The notes under the pieces are model-generated. The model saw nothing but the letters and a program-made list of their open reading frames with translations. It ran no database searches and was not told the DNA's origin. A program made the position numbers and the translations under genes. From Epiperipatus broadwayi (Eukaryota; Onychophora; Udeonychophora; Euonychophora; Peripatidae): a stretch of DNA of 64,000 bases. Shown here piece after piece: positions 14,700 to 26,499 of this stretch; position 1 is the stretch's first letter; every line of letters starts with the position of its first letter. Location: the NCBI GenBank assembly GCA_028023455.1, contig JAQFVV010006200.1, forward strand, positions 1,871,238-1,935,237, given 5' to 3'.

Positions 14700-14990
14700 G
14701 TGTAGTTAAAATTACCCAAATTCAACCAGATTAGCCAAGAAAATAAATTCTAAAACACTACAAATGGTTTCACTGCTACAAGCAGACTTCTCAAGTGTAA
14801 AGGACTAAAAGATAACAAATTTATACTACATATTACCTACAATTTTATTTACACCCTACACACCCTTAATATTAAAAGAACTTTTAAATAAGTTAATTGC
14901 TTCAGAATCATAAATTTTTAATAATAAAGATTCTTTAATTTTTTTTAAATTTCATTTCTCTCAAAGAAGACAACCTTAGTGTCATCAAAA
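14700..14990 (-). pseudogene. Penelope-like element 3' fragment, left arm of head-to-head pair
   Basis: Read on the minus strand this matches the plus-strand fragment at 15029-15480 nearly base for base, beginning at TTTTGATGACACTAAGG and running through the hammerhead-like patch (TTGAGAAGTCTGC) and about 100 bp beyond. The coding part reads FDDTKVVFFERNE...LLLK.YDS.AINLFKSSFNIKG, interrupted by a frame change in the run near 14940. The order 'F-D-x-T-K-V, K-E-S, N-I/L, W' resembles the segment downstream of the GIY-YIG domain in Penelope-like elements. The reverse transcriptase and GIY-YIG parts are absent. Confidence 0.6.
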
Positions 14991-15028
14991 CTAATAAAGT
15001 AGTTTGAACTTAAATGAAAGAATAAAGG

Positions 15029-15316
15029 TACAATTAATTTTGATGACACTAAGGTTGTCTTTTTTGAGAGAAATGAAATAAAAGGAATTAAAGAATCTTT
15101 ATTATTAAAAATGTATGATTCTAAAGCAATTAACTTATTTAAAAGTTCTTTTAATATTAAGGGTGTATGGGATACAATTAATTTTGATGACACTAAGGTT
15201 GTCTTTTTTGAGAGAAATGAAATAAAAGGAATTAAAGAATCTTTATTATTAAAAATGTATGATTCTAAAGCAATTAACTTATTTAAAAGTTCTTTTAATA
15301 TTAAGGGTGTATGGGA
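15029..15316 (+). repeat. Perfect 144-bp tandem duplication
   Basis: Two units, 15029-15172 and 15173-15316, are identical over all 144 positions by eye. The period is 48 codons, so the duplication keeps the reading frame of the PLE C-terminal remnant. The opposite arm (14700-14990) has only one unit, so the duplication happened after the inverted pair formed. Confidence 0.92.
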
Positions 15317-15480
15317 GGTAAGTGGAATTGTGGGTAATGTTTAGTTTAAATATGTTGCTATTTTGTAGTTGTTTACACTTGAGAAGTCTGCTTGTAGCAG
15401 TGAAACCATTGGCAGTGTTTTAGAGTTTATTTTCTTAGCTAATCTGGGTGAGTTGTGAATTTGGGGCAATTTTGGTTATT
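15029..15480 (+). pseudogene. Penelope-like element 3' fragment, right arm, with duplicated coding segment
   Basis: This is the plus-strand partner of the 14.7-kb fragment. The frame stays open through two tandem copies of a 48-codon segment (FDDTKVVFFERNE, then IKESLLLK, then SFNIKGVW) and ends near 15344. No start codon belongs to the true protein start, so this is the C-terminal remnant of a Penelope-like polyprotein, by similarity of pattern to the region after GIY-YIG. The 3' UTR carries a stem-loop CTGC/GCAG followed by GAAAC. The spacer between the arms (14991-15028) is only about 40 bp. Confidence 0.6.
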
Positions 15481-16052
15481 TATTGATTAGTTTAGCTTCA
15501 TGCTTTTAATGTTTATATAGAATATAGGTAAGGAAAAATCCAATATAGGAATTTCTTTGAAAAAGTGATACTACAAACCTCCATCTCAAATAACAAAATG
15601 ACCATGATTACTTAAAAAACTGATGTTACAGGATTTATTTTAAGTACTTTAAGTTTATAATATTCTATATTCAGAAGAAGCATGTTAACCTTTTCCAATG
15701 ATTTGATCTCTATCTATATAAGTATTTGAATGAATGAATCTAATAAATTATCTATAAAACAATGTTAATTGGAAAAAAGTAATTGCCTATGGGAATGATT
15801 TACTTATAGAGTCTTAATAGTCATTAGAATACCACCCTTACACCTATGCTGTATGGATTTATATTACTTAAGGAAGACTTTATCTTGTGTTTAATAAAAG
15901 AGAGCATTCCTTAAGTGCAGCTCATGTGTAAATGTGATTTCCTAATGAGCGTTACAAATTAAACACAGCACTAGATAAAAAAAATAACTTGTAATATATA
16001 TTTCATAATGTTTTTTTAAATCTTGAAATTTTTTGCCATATAAAGGAATCTC
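15481..16052. other. AT-rich non-coding stretch
   Basis: I see no coding potential, RNA gene or repeat family member here beyond A/T runs. Confidence 0.55.
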
Positions 16053-16235
16053 ATTAATATCATCTATGTTTTTTATTACTTTTTACAATGCCTTTTTTAC
16101 AACCTACTATTTGTATTCATGTATTTGTATTGTGTTTGTTATAATTCTGAAGAAGATTGCTGGCAATCGAAACTATCAATATTGGGTTGTAAAAAAGCAT
16201 TGTAAAAAATAATAAAAAACATAGATGATATTAAT
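16053..16235 (+). mobile_element. Small inverted-repeat module with hammerhead-like core
   Basis: Two arms of about 51 bp (16053-16104 and 16185-16235) are near-perfect inverted repeats. They flank an 80-bp centre that ends in CTGAAGA, one A, a 5-bp stem (GATTG/CAATC, loop CTGG), then GAAAC (16147-16173). CUGANGA, stem II and GAAA in this order form the catalytic core pattern of hammerhead ribozymes, which are known in the terminal repeats of Penelope-like elements. The extra A before stem II is non-canonical and activity is unproven. The 57.4-kb module has the same layout with unrelated arms. No ORF is present. Confidence 0.6.
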
Positions 16236-18722
16236 ATTATATCGATTTGGCAATGCAATAAGAAAGATAAAATTATAATACTTCCTAAAGGAATCTGTCA
16301 ATTCACTTAAAATCAATTATAAAACAGAAAACCATTTTTTTTTTTTTTTGCTAGAATTTCTTTTTTAATAAATATCGCTTGCCAAACAAGATAATTATAA
16401 TATTGTATTAAGATTATCCATACTGTAATATTAATATTACGATGTAATTTCAAACTCTTCTATATCAAGATCTCTGTGACAATAATTTATACAAAAAAAC
16501 ATTATTAGCCATGTATTTTTTCAATATTATTAACTAATGTTCACAGTCTTTAAAACTTTAATCTATGTATACTCTATTTTTACAGTTTTATTTTTGTTCT
16601 TTCAATAACTTTAATTTTAAAGATATCGTTATTTTTCATAAATCATCACTGTTTGTTTAGTCTATGTTGTAATAGAAAATTTTATTTTTTTTAAAAAAAT
16701 AGTTAAATGGTTGACAATTAAGCTTTAAAAAATAAAATAGTTTTTTTTATTTCTATATCTGCTCTCCCATCTTTTTATTTCTTCTTTTTATTAATGTTAG
16801 CATTTTTCGATTTTTACTGCTGAACCGCGCTATATTCATCTCACTTGGCGTCCACAATTCATCAACCGCTATATATCTATCTACTACTTTTTATATTGTC
16901 TAAAATTTCTGACTTCTCTAGCTAATACAAAGCACATCATTTTCAAATATTAAAGCAGGTACTATATGAAAAATAAATTGTAGACTGTGGTGACTTCTTT
17001 TATTAAATAGTCTTTAATGTAAGAATTTATTTATCCAATGATTATCAGATGGCAGCACTGTATTGATTATTCTGCTATTTCAGCTAATAACTTGAATAGT
17101 AAAAAAAAATATTTAATTAGGCACTTAGATTTAAAATCAGTCTCTATATTAATAAACACATTTTAAACATCCGTTAACATTCAAACGGTATGCTATATAC
17201 ATTAAAAGACTGCATTTTAAGAGAAAATTCAAAAGGAAAGATTGCTTAATACATGATAATTCATATGTTCAATTTTATAAATCAAATATAAAGCTTCTAC
17301 ATTAAGAACTTAATTTTCTGTTCAGAGCCATTGTTATTAATAAGGATTGATAATAGCTTTATGAAAATCAATTTTTGGTCGCATAAGTATGTACGTGTGT
17401 GTGGGTATGTACATAATTATCAGTATTTTCTATGTGTAGTGTCAGTCATTTTATTGTTGTAGAACTCTATAATAAGATAAGTCAGTGGTTTAATTTGCAG
17501 CAAAACGTCATCATTAGTAAATCGATCTTAAAAGAACGGTTTGTCATCTTTGATGATTTATATTTATTTTTGAAAATATGGAGAGGATAGTGGTGACTTC
17601 TCTCCTAACTCTAAAACCAAGTTTAGGTACTAGAGTGTGGTTCCTCAGATTTGATTCGTTTTTAGCTTTCACTGATTACTTATTGCTTATATGAGTTTGC
17701 TCTAGAGCAGATATAGAAACCGCTTTAATGTGTAGGTCATGTGATGCCCAGTTTTGTAATACAATCGAATAGGATTTTATTTTCTGCATTAATGTAAAAT
17801 GCTTGGAAGATCATATAACATTTAAGTTTCTTTTTTACAGACTGGGCATTTAATAATTTGATTCAGTTAGACTGAACTGTTTTTAGTTTGTTCGTGCGTG
17901 TTAGAATCAATTCCAGAACCTTTAGTTCTGACTCTGCCCCTACGCTAAATTACATAGAACTTTGAAGACAATTGGCATTATTATGATTTTTAAAAAGATT
18001 TGTTTTTATTTAAAAGTTAGAAATATTTTCAATCTCTTGTTTTCCTTTTCTTTATAAGCAATTTATTTATTTGGGTTCCAAAAGCTGTAAGATCATTTAT
18101 TTCTCCACAGCTTGTAATTCTTACAAAAGATTTGTTTTAAAACTAAAAATCCCATTGTAGTAATCACATGCTAGTTAGAACAGCATTTTAAGAATTATTA
18201 CAATTTGATTTTACAAGTATCAAATTTTATGCCTTCATAACATTGACACCACCTGTTCCAGATAAATAGATTAATGATAATTACTAATCATTTATTAGAC
18301 TAGAGATTATAATATCATTTCTATTCCTGACATAAAGTTTCAATCCAGTTAAAGATTAATTAGTATATCTGCTTTTTAATTAGACACGTGGAATTGTTAA
18401 TTTTATCACTTTTTTTTTTTACATATATCTTTTTAGATGTATTTAGAAGTTTATTTCATCACGTATTCTTTACAGATATGAATAAAGACATCCAAAAAGA
18501 TCAATTACTGCATTTGTTTTCACTCTAAAGTTTATAAATTTCACTAATCCTACTTAATAACTACTTTAAGTACATTCGTATAATTTTTTAACAACTGCTC
18601 CTTTACCAGAAAACTTTTAATAAAGATTAAATAAATAACTGAATGGTTAGTTTCTTGCAAGAATATATGATGTTTTAACAGTAAAAGTGACAGGTTGGCC
18701 TTTGATTCAGGAATCAAAACAG
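16236..18722. other. AT-rich non-coding stretch
   Basis: No gene is supported. There are long T runs near 16330 and 16680, and a somewhat less AT-rich patch at 17520-17960 without a usable ORF. Nothing else was recognised. Confidence 0.55.
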
Positions 18723-19128
18723 TAGTGCCACCCAGTGCAAGTCATAGTAATCAATAGAGGCATGAAGGTTTGTGCATAAAATTCCTTGCTAGTGCCTACT
18801 ATCCAATGACACCAGACTAGTTTCTAACTTTTGGCTTTCATTGGTGAGGAACCTTGGATCTGAGTACACTGCATCTAGATCTTAGAATATATAATGCAAC
18901 CATCCAGTAGCCATCTTTTATCTTTTTAGTTATCTATAAAACTATGAGTCAACAGATGTTTTTTTTTAATCCAAGCTCATTTGCTTGTATAGTCATATAG
19001 ATTTGAATCCAGTTTAGTATCTATACATTTTATTGCTTGTGGTTCTTTAATAACCATAGTCACTATCATCCCATGGGCAGGGTCACTATGCATCCATTGA
19101 TTACTATGGCTTGTATCGGGTGGCACTA
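18723..19128. mobile_element. Long-TIR MITE (TAGTGCCACCC family), copy A
   Basis: The ends are inverted repeats of about 40 bp: TAGTGCCACCC then AGTAATCAAT on the left, and the reverse complement, ATTGATTACT ... GGGTGGCACTA, on the right. The interior contains GTGCCTACT..CCAAT and AGACTAGTTTCT, which recur in opposite orientation in copy B at 23.0 kb. There is no ORF, so it is non-autonomous. The superfamily is not determined, because no convincing target duplication was seen. Confidence 0.65.
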
Positions 19129-21037
19129 ATGCATGGAAAGTTTGTCACAGTTTTAACAGCTTGTGTAAGCACAAGAAATGGTGATTATGTGATACTTAAT
19201 GCTTCAATCGAGAAATCTTTAGCTCTCAAATTAATCAATAGCTCGTATTAGACTATACGAGACTGAATATGGATTTGAGGTCTATAATTTATTAATCAAG
19301 CACCTTGCAAGAATGTAGTACAACTTTGAAATTTATTTGTCATGTTGAAAATGATAATTATCATTTTTGTTAAATTCAAGTCATGTGATTTACATTTGCA
19401 GACCAATTGATGAAAATGCATCAACCCAAAGTAACGAAAGCAAAAATGTAAAATGAGAAATAATATCAATTAAGAAGTTATTGAGAAGACAGAAGTCAGA
19501 TTGTTAACAAATTGATAGGGAATAGTGCTTTTTTTTAATCAGGAAGGAAGTAACTTCATGTTGTTAGAAAACATTGCATTCATTAATTCTTTCAACATTT
19601 AAACTTAATACATTTTAAGGCATATTAATCAATTAAGTTTTTATTTTTTTATTCCTCAAGAGTATTAAATAAAAGATCTCTTTTTCTATGTTGCTTTTTG
19701 TGTAGTTATTTACAGATGCTCATTGATATCTTACTCTTTATATTGGTGGTCTATCAAAATAAGTAATATACTATAGGTCAGAAAATAGTAGCAGCAACTG
19801 TAATAAAATGCTACTTTAAAGACTAAGCATATTCCAAAACAAGAAAGTTCCGAATGAAAAATTCTCAATAATGAACCAATAATAGAATTTTCATCAATAT
19901 CACATCACTACATGCTAAAAGTTCCCGGATGAGCAAAAACAAAAGGCACTTTTGTCATTTAAATGGAATGTCTGTGTTTCATCTGCTACTGGATTCGTCA
20001 ATATCATGACTTCTCAATCAACTAATCATATATTTATTTATTGCTTTCCTCCAGTTCTTTAGCATCTATCTAGAAAAGAAATCAGATAAATGTATGAATT
20101 TATAATTTGATGACTGTAGTATATTTTGCAAGGTAGCTTATTAAATGGTCTGAACAGCTAATTAATAGGCCTGACCAATGAAAATTGTTTCATGAAATAT
20201 TCTCTCCTTTTATCAATATCAGATCTTCTCCCCTGTCACTTTCAAGAGAAATAAAAAAAAATTAGCTAAATAAATTATTCTCAGAATTAAATTTTTTCAG
20301 ATAATAATTTATAAATCATGTTTAAACTAGATATAATCAAAACTGAAGGAGGAAATAAACAGAATGTAAAATTAATATCATTCGAGATATTTGTTTAAAA
20401 TTTAAATGTTTGAATTTGGATGATAAAAAATGGTCCGTGTAATGCAGAGGTGTGTGAAGATCTATTGGGTTTTCATTCTCAGGAGTTAAGAAAAAAAAAT
20501 ACAGTATCAAATAAAAACTCATTTTAAGAAATAAAACTTCTTACGTGACATTTCTATTTATTATATAATATGTGTGTGTATTTTTGGCTTTGATGAAAAA
20601 AGTATGGATTCAGTAATCTGTGAAGCGTTTGATGTCATTGATCAAGCGTTTGATGTCATTGATCTCTGTGGATCACTAACTTGAGTTAATTCATGTGCGT
20701 AAACAAACTGTAAAACTAATACCTTTAATATATTATATTAAGTCATAACTGACAATCTTTCAAAAACTAGGACATGTAACAAATTTAAAGGGGACATCAG
20801 AATCATCTTAGAAAACAAAAAATATGTAATCTCCATCATTCAACCATGGTTTCAGCTACCTACCATTTGAAAAAGTAGCATTTTAAATTTAAAAAATTAG
20901 AAATTCATAAATTTGAATTTATGCAATGATGCATCTACCATCACGAATTACTTTGTTTAGGAGACTGTGTCAGTCATATTATTGCCCTCTCTCATTCGTC
21001 TCTTTCTCATTCTTATTTCATCCCTCCTCTCTGCCTC
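19129..21037. other. AT-rich non-coding stretch
   Basis: No gene is supported. It includes the 21-bp tandem duplication listed at 20623-20664 and a pyrimidine-rich lead-in (20980-21037) to the microsatellite. Confidence 0.55.
20623..20664 (+). repeat. 21-bp perfect tandem duplication
   Basis: Two identical 21-bp units (20623-20643, 20644-20664) contain AAGCGTTTGATGTCATTG. The copies are exact, so this is a recent slippage or duplication event. It is not part of a longer array. Confidence 0.9.
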
Positions 21038-21059
21038 TTTAGTTAGTTAGTTAGTTAGT

Positions 21060-21122
<63 letters not shown>

Positions 21123-21485
21123 GTAGGTAGATAGGTAGGTAGGTAGGTAGGTAGGTAGGTAGGTAGGTAGGTAGGTAGGTAGGTAGGTAGGTAGGTAGGT
21201 AGGTAGGTAGGTAGGTAGGTAGGTAGGTAGGTAGGTAGGTAGGTAGGTAGGTAGGTAGGTAGGTAGGTAGGTAGGTAGGTAGGTAGGTAGGTAGGTAGGT
21301 CGGTCGGTCGGTCGGTCGGTCGGTCGGTCGGTCGGTCGGTCGGTCGGTAGGTAGGTAGGTAGGTAGGTAGGTAGGTAGGTAGGTGGGTGGGTCCGTGAGT
21401 GGGTGGGTAGGTAGGTAGGTAGGTAGGTAGATAGATAGGTAGACAGATAGATAGACAGACAGACAAATATGTATATAGATAGATA
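21038..21485. repeat. Compound tetranucleotide microsatellite (TAGN)n
   Basis: About 450 bp of tetranucleotide repeats run in phase through TTAG, TAGA, TAGG (the bulk), a block of about 12 TCGG units (21300-21347), TAGG again, then TAGA. The long minus-strand ORFs here (Tyr-Leu-Pro-Thr and Arg-Pro-Thr-Asp repeats) arise only from the tetranucleotide periodicity and should not be called genes. Confidence 0.97.
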
Positions 21486-23008
21486 TGATATGATGCAATT
21501 TACTTTAAAAATATATACATTTAGATAATGACTAAAATAATTAGCAAAAAAATAAAATAATGCAATTATGAAAAAGACAGTACAATAATAAATTTAGCTA
21601 TATATCCATCCATCCTGTATATTAAACATATTATATAGGTATTGCTATTTGTCATAGTTTTAGATATCCCCAGACAAACTGTTAGAGAATACAAGAGGAC
21701 AAGTGCAATTTCAAAACTTGCTCACAACTTGCAGCGATTTAGAAGTAGACTTATATTTATTTTATTAATAGATAACATTTGTTGCTTACAGGAATTTAAA
21801 AGATAATTTCTGTGGCATTTCCTTCTGGTGTTTTAAGAGCAATAAACTCATCTTTAATTTCTTTAACAACTCAATATAAGCATTGAATATTTCTAAGAAA
21901 AAAAATAAATGTTTTTAAAATGACCCTGGAGTCTTAAATTAAATATCTTGGGAAATGTAATTTAAGGAGGTCCTAATTGTTACAATGATTAAATTGATTC
22001 GTGCAGATTCCCATAGTAATGTTCTTTCTTGATCTCCTATATGGTCACTTGAATCTACATATAGACTCTAACTTTGCTAAAGATGCATTTTTATATGTTA
22101 TATTTTTATGCAATTGTTTTAATAAATATTTGACTAGTATTGGCTTTCTCAATGACAAACTCTGCAAGAGTATATCCTCAAGCCATCTTATTTAAGAAAA
22201 AAGAAGTCAGGAATAGATTTGATCTTTTTAAGATCCACTTTGATTGCAAGGTTGCATTCTGTAAATAATTAGATATTGTGGATCACAGATGCAAACTCTC
22301 TCAATGGAACCTACAGGTTTTGCTCTTCATTCATTCTGCATCAGAGACTTTTTTGCATTTGGCAATCATTATAAAATTTTGAGAAATATGAATAATAATT
22401 ATGTTTTTTATATGACTTTAAGAGAACAATAAATAAGGATAAGTTCTGCCTAGAAAGTCAAGTAAGAAATTACAGGGTATGATGAAGGTAATTGTTATTT
22501 TATTCACATACCTGAACATCTTATATGTTTATATTTTCTTAATAGTGACAATATTCTTCCATTCTCCCACCCAAAATGTTGATGAATATAATATATATAT
22601 ATATATCAATAAAGTTGCAAAAACCATTTTTAAGCCTTCATTTAAAATGACATCTATTTTATTTCACCATTAGTATGTAAAGAATTTTAAAACAAAGTGA
22701 ATGTATTGTAGCTAAGTGTTGCATTTAAATTTGTTATAAACTTACTACAACATATAATTATTGCATTTCCCTATAATAACTGTTATTACATACAAATGTT
22801 GAATTGTATGTATATAAATTTGTTATTTTGTGTTTTAAATAAAAAGTAAACATATATATAATAATTACTATATACTCGAAATATTAAATAACAGCAAACA
22901 TAAATACGAGAGTAAAAAAAAAATTTAGTGGGAGGCCTATTTTTTTACTCTAGTTTCATAAATTTAAATAAATATATTATTGTTAAACAGGCAAAACTCT
23001 CCATACCT
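21486..23008. other. AT-rich non-coding stretch
   Basis: No gene is supported. A TA run lies near 22590 and there are several chance ORFs of 60-65 codons with AT-driven composition. Confidence 0.55.
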
Positions 23009-23163
23009 TAGTGCCACCCTGTGCTAACCAGAGTAATCAATGGATGCTGACGAAGGCTACAAGCCAGAAACTAGTCTGGGGATATTGGATGAGTAGGCAC
23101 TAGATGAGGATTTTATGCACTCGCCTTCTGGCATCCATTGATTACTCTTTAGCACAGGCTAGC
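23009..23163. mobile_element. Long-TIR MITE (TAGTGCCACCC family), copy B
   Basis: The left end, TAGTGCCACCC then AGTAATCAATGGATGC, is matched in reverse by GCATCCATTGATTACT ... CACAGGCTA on the right. At about 155 bp it is shorter than copy A at 18.7 kb. Its interior (AAACTAGTCTGG, AGTAGGCACTAG) is the reverse complement of the copy A interior. The interior orientation relative to the TIRs therefore differs between copies, as expected if the TIRs recombine. Confidence 0.65.
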
Positions 23164-23204
23164 ATAAGAGATGGTGATCATGTAAGTATATTATATATAT
23201 ATAT

Positions 23205-23295
23205 ATACTACCCTGCACGTTTTGGCATAGTTGGTACAGTGCATCTGATTTAGAATCAGAATATCCCAGGATCAATTCTCGCAGGGTATTCTTTT
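23205..23295 (+). mobile_element. tRNA-derived SINE, family 2 (Lys-like)
   Basis: It has a tRNA-like fold: box A-like TGGCATAGTTGGTAC, an anticodon-type stem TCTGA/TCAGA closing a 7-nt loop, a box B-like AGGATCAATTC, and acceptor-like ends TACCCTGC/GCAGGGTA. The pattern resembles class I tRNAs of the Lys type. Box B departs from GGTTCRANNCC, so it is not a functional tRNA. Related copies lie at 46.6 and 56.9 kb. TA-rich flanks hide any target duplication. Confidence 0.65.
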
Positions 23296-23656
23296 TCTTA
23301 TATATACATATACTTAGTAAGGTCGAGTTTCTTGTTTTAAAGTGTAGAGTAACTAAGCAAAATACTATATAATTGATTCTTAATATATAACTGGCACGGT
23401 AGTTTGCCATTTTCCTGGCATAATTTATTCAACCCCCTTAGGACATCATATATAAACAAACCTATGAAAAGTACATGCATCATAGAACTAATCTTCTGCT
23501 GATTGTTGCCTATTTTCCTCTTAATTATTAGTGTAAGAAGTTTTATTATTACCAGGTCGCTTTTTTAAAAAAAAGAATATTTGAATTAATGGTATCAGAA
23601 CATGTAACTTATATTTACATTATTTTTGATGTTATTATAATATAATAATTTATAGA

Positions 23657-24180
23657 AATGTAGGGTATATGAGCACAGACTTTCAAATGACCCATCACTC
23701 TCCACTCTATCTAATAACACTGATACACTCAAGCACAGATATACTGAAAAGATAAATAATCACAATATACGTATTTCATGCTAAACCAGCAATCATCAGT
23801 TGGTCCAGATTATCATCTCCCACATATATATACTATAAGTGCTCAGATATATATTAAGATAGACAATCTTCATACTTTAATGAATAGGATCCAATCTCCT
23901 ACACACTCCAACTCTTCAACCGTCCATCCAATTGAAAATCTGATGATGGAATTCTCGAAGGCCACCCTGAGGCCAAGATTCTTGTCACACCATGTTGACC
24001 TAAGGTCAATCTGAACCCCATATGTACAGGACATAATCCATTTAATACATATGCAAGGATGGGCAGACATCTCTACAATATAACAACTGAAACACAGGCT
24101 TATTATATACCTGTGTCTATATATGTAAATATAGGGTGTCTATATATGTAAATATAGGGTATATGAGCACAGACTTTATA
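23657..24180 (-). mobile_element. Foldback-family repeat copy, single arm
   Basis: The interior (CATGCTAAACCAGCAATCATC, TTGGTCCAGATTATCATCTCC, CTTCAACCGTCCATCC, GAAAATCTGATGATGG) matches the left arm of the foldback element at 36.1 kb. The block is bracketed by a direct repeat, TAGGGTATATGAGCACAGAC, near 23661 and 24156. The repeat may be a large duplication of flank DNA or part of a dimer. No coding capacity is seen. Confidence 0.6.
24113..24158 (+). repeat. 23-bp tandem duplication
   Basis: Two adjacent 23-bp units (24113-24135, 24136-24158) contain GTGTCTATATATGTAAATA, directly before the right-hand copy of the GGGTATATGAGCACAGAC repeat. Confidence 0.88.
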
Positions 24181-25448
24181 GACTAGATTATTAAAAGCTA
24201 AAAGGCTGGAATAAAAATAATTTTTCAGTTAATTATGTTAACTAAAATAATCATTTCATTAGTTGTTTTAATTTATAAAAATTAAATAAATTAAATTTTC
24301 TATTCAGAAGAATTCTAAAGCTTTGATGAAGTAAATCAGTTCTTATTTCATTGGAGAAGAGAGAAGAAAAGGGATTCTGGCTGTTGCTCGATTTGCAACG
24401 CTGTTTTATAATCCGTTCAATTATTTATATGTAATGGGTAAAATATAAGTTAATTTTTAAATAGTTTATATGTTACTTGCAGCGATTATTCCATCTGCAA
24501 GACGAAAAAAAATAAAAGAACTGCACTAAAGATGAATTTTGTGTTGACTAAACAAATAAATTCGTAACCAATACATTCACATAAAAAACATGCCGATCTA
24601 TTATTCTATATATTTGATATTTTACAATTCTGTTTGGTAATTTCTTCTGCATCAAACTTTTCTTTCTGAAAGACTCCAACACATGTCTAATTACAACTCT
24701 TCAATATATTTTATTTTCTGCCACATTTCCCAATGAAAACATTTAATATCACATTATGTTTTTACGATTATCTTTATAAACAAAGTCTGCCTCTTATATG
24801 AAAACTATGGTCAAGTTCACTATAAAATCCTTTTTAAAAATATCTTCCTATTCATTTATTTCACATGTCCAATCCAATGAAAATGTGATTTTACAAATTG
24901 TGGACTTTACAGTATCATATCTAGAAAATTGAGAAATATATTGATATAAATAAATTAAATAATCACTGATGGGTAAAAGTATTCTAGCATTCATTCCTTC
25001 ACACAAGATTAGTGAAGGAGACACTGGTGAGAATTTTCATGATTTTACTTTCATTTTATATATTAGGCTAAGACTACCTAATTAGCTATTTATTGACCAA
25101 TAAATTAGATGAGTAGATGACTATTTTGGATCAGTTATGCACTGATTTTCTGACAAAATTCTAAATTTCCTGAAAGTCTTCAAGTACTATAAAAGAAATT
25201 ACAACTCATAATGATTTGAAATCCAGGTCACAAACTAAATGCATTGTACTATAATGCCATTATTATATATATATAATATTTAAATATATGTATATTGTCT
25301 ATACTAAACTTAATGCGATTATAAGGTATTTGAATTCAGATCCAATCCATTTTGTACAACCGATATATATGGAGATCACTTATTTTTTTATGTGTATAAG
25401 ATGGATTGGATAGATGTGAAGAGTTTGAAATTCTGATTTCAAGTTCCT

Positions 25449-25486
<38 letters not shown>

Positions 25487-26149
25487 GTTGTGTGTAAGTG
25501 ATAAGTAATTGTTATAAAGCAGGTTTTATAAGACTAAAAAGTTCATTGATAAAGGAAGCAATAATTAAACAATAAAAAACATTAGACCATTATCAATGCT
25601 GATTACTCATTCTTATGATTAATTTAATAACAATAATTCTGATGTAGTTTATTGCATGATGAAACTTTATAAAATTATACATATTTATATTGCTGTTAAC
25701 TGAAAGATACTCGTAGGTCTTCTTTGAGATCTTAAAAAAACTGAGCAGAGCAAATTCCTAATATCCAATCTATATGTTCTTGTTGTTACAACTGCTATAT
25801 GATTAATCACATAGTAAATAAGCATAAATGGACTGCTCACAAATTCACATCAGTCAATGTGGTGAAATTTCTAGATTATAGATCAAGAAACATTGTAGTT
25901 TTTCTTATCAGTTATCTGGTAATTCTTAACTAAAATTTTAGATTTCTTAAAGGCAGTATAAATATATGTATGAATCAAATTTTTTTCTTATAGATATTTA
26001 ATCATGCCAGACAAAACTAAATCATGGGCTTTATTCCCAGAAAAGTGTAAAATTGCTAGCTATAGCAGCAATTGGTGTGCTAAGATAGAGAGTACTAAGA
26101 ATCTCCTAATTTTATCCCCAGGATGTCATTCAATGATAACCTTTTATTT
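24181..26149. other. AT-rich stretch with a small foldback copy
   Basis: No gene is supported. At 25277-25470 there is a short foldback-family copy: TTGTCTATACTAAACTT and TTGAATTCAGATCCAATCC on the left, reversed as GGATTGGATAG and TTTGAAATTCTGATTTCAAG on the right, ending in TA and TG microsatellite runs (25448-25485). A 31-codon open segment at 24320-24415 is too short to call. Confidence 0.5.
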
Positions 26150-26499
26150 GGGTAGTTCAACTGCAGATCACTTTTAAATAAAATAACATTGCATGAATTG
26201 GAAGAACTGTCTAATATTAATTAAGATTTTGTTGAACTTTATGAAGCTAGAAGAAAAGTGGAGAGATATTTAATTTGAAAAATAGACTTATACTGTATTA
26301 TCAAGACTCAAATATTGGAATCATATCAAATTTATTATAAATAAAAAATGGAAGAACAACATTGTGGAGATTGTTGGTGTATAAGGATGGCATGATTAGT
26401 TATTCAACTTAAAGGAAAATATAAAATGTAGATAATTTAGATTTATACTCAATAAGATCTTGTTATAATCAATATACAAAATACTTTTGATCAGGTTAG

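Noticed and set aside
21055-21498. Long minus-strand ORFs with Tyr-Leu-Pro-Thr and Arg-Pro-Thr-Asp repeats
   Set aside because: They are translations of a tetranucleotide microsatellite; several frames are open for the same reason, and there is no start context or flanking coding sequence.
23211-23288. Functional tRNA with TAG anticodon
   Set aside because: The arms partly fold, but the T loop is altered (ATCAATT), the T stem is mispaired, and related sequences at 46.6 and 56.9 kb show that it is a SINE head.
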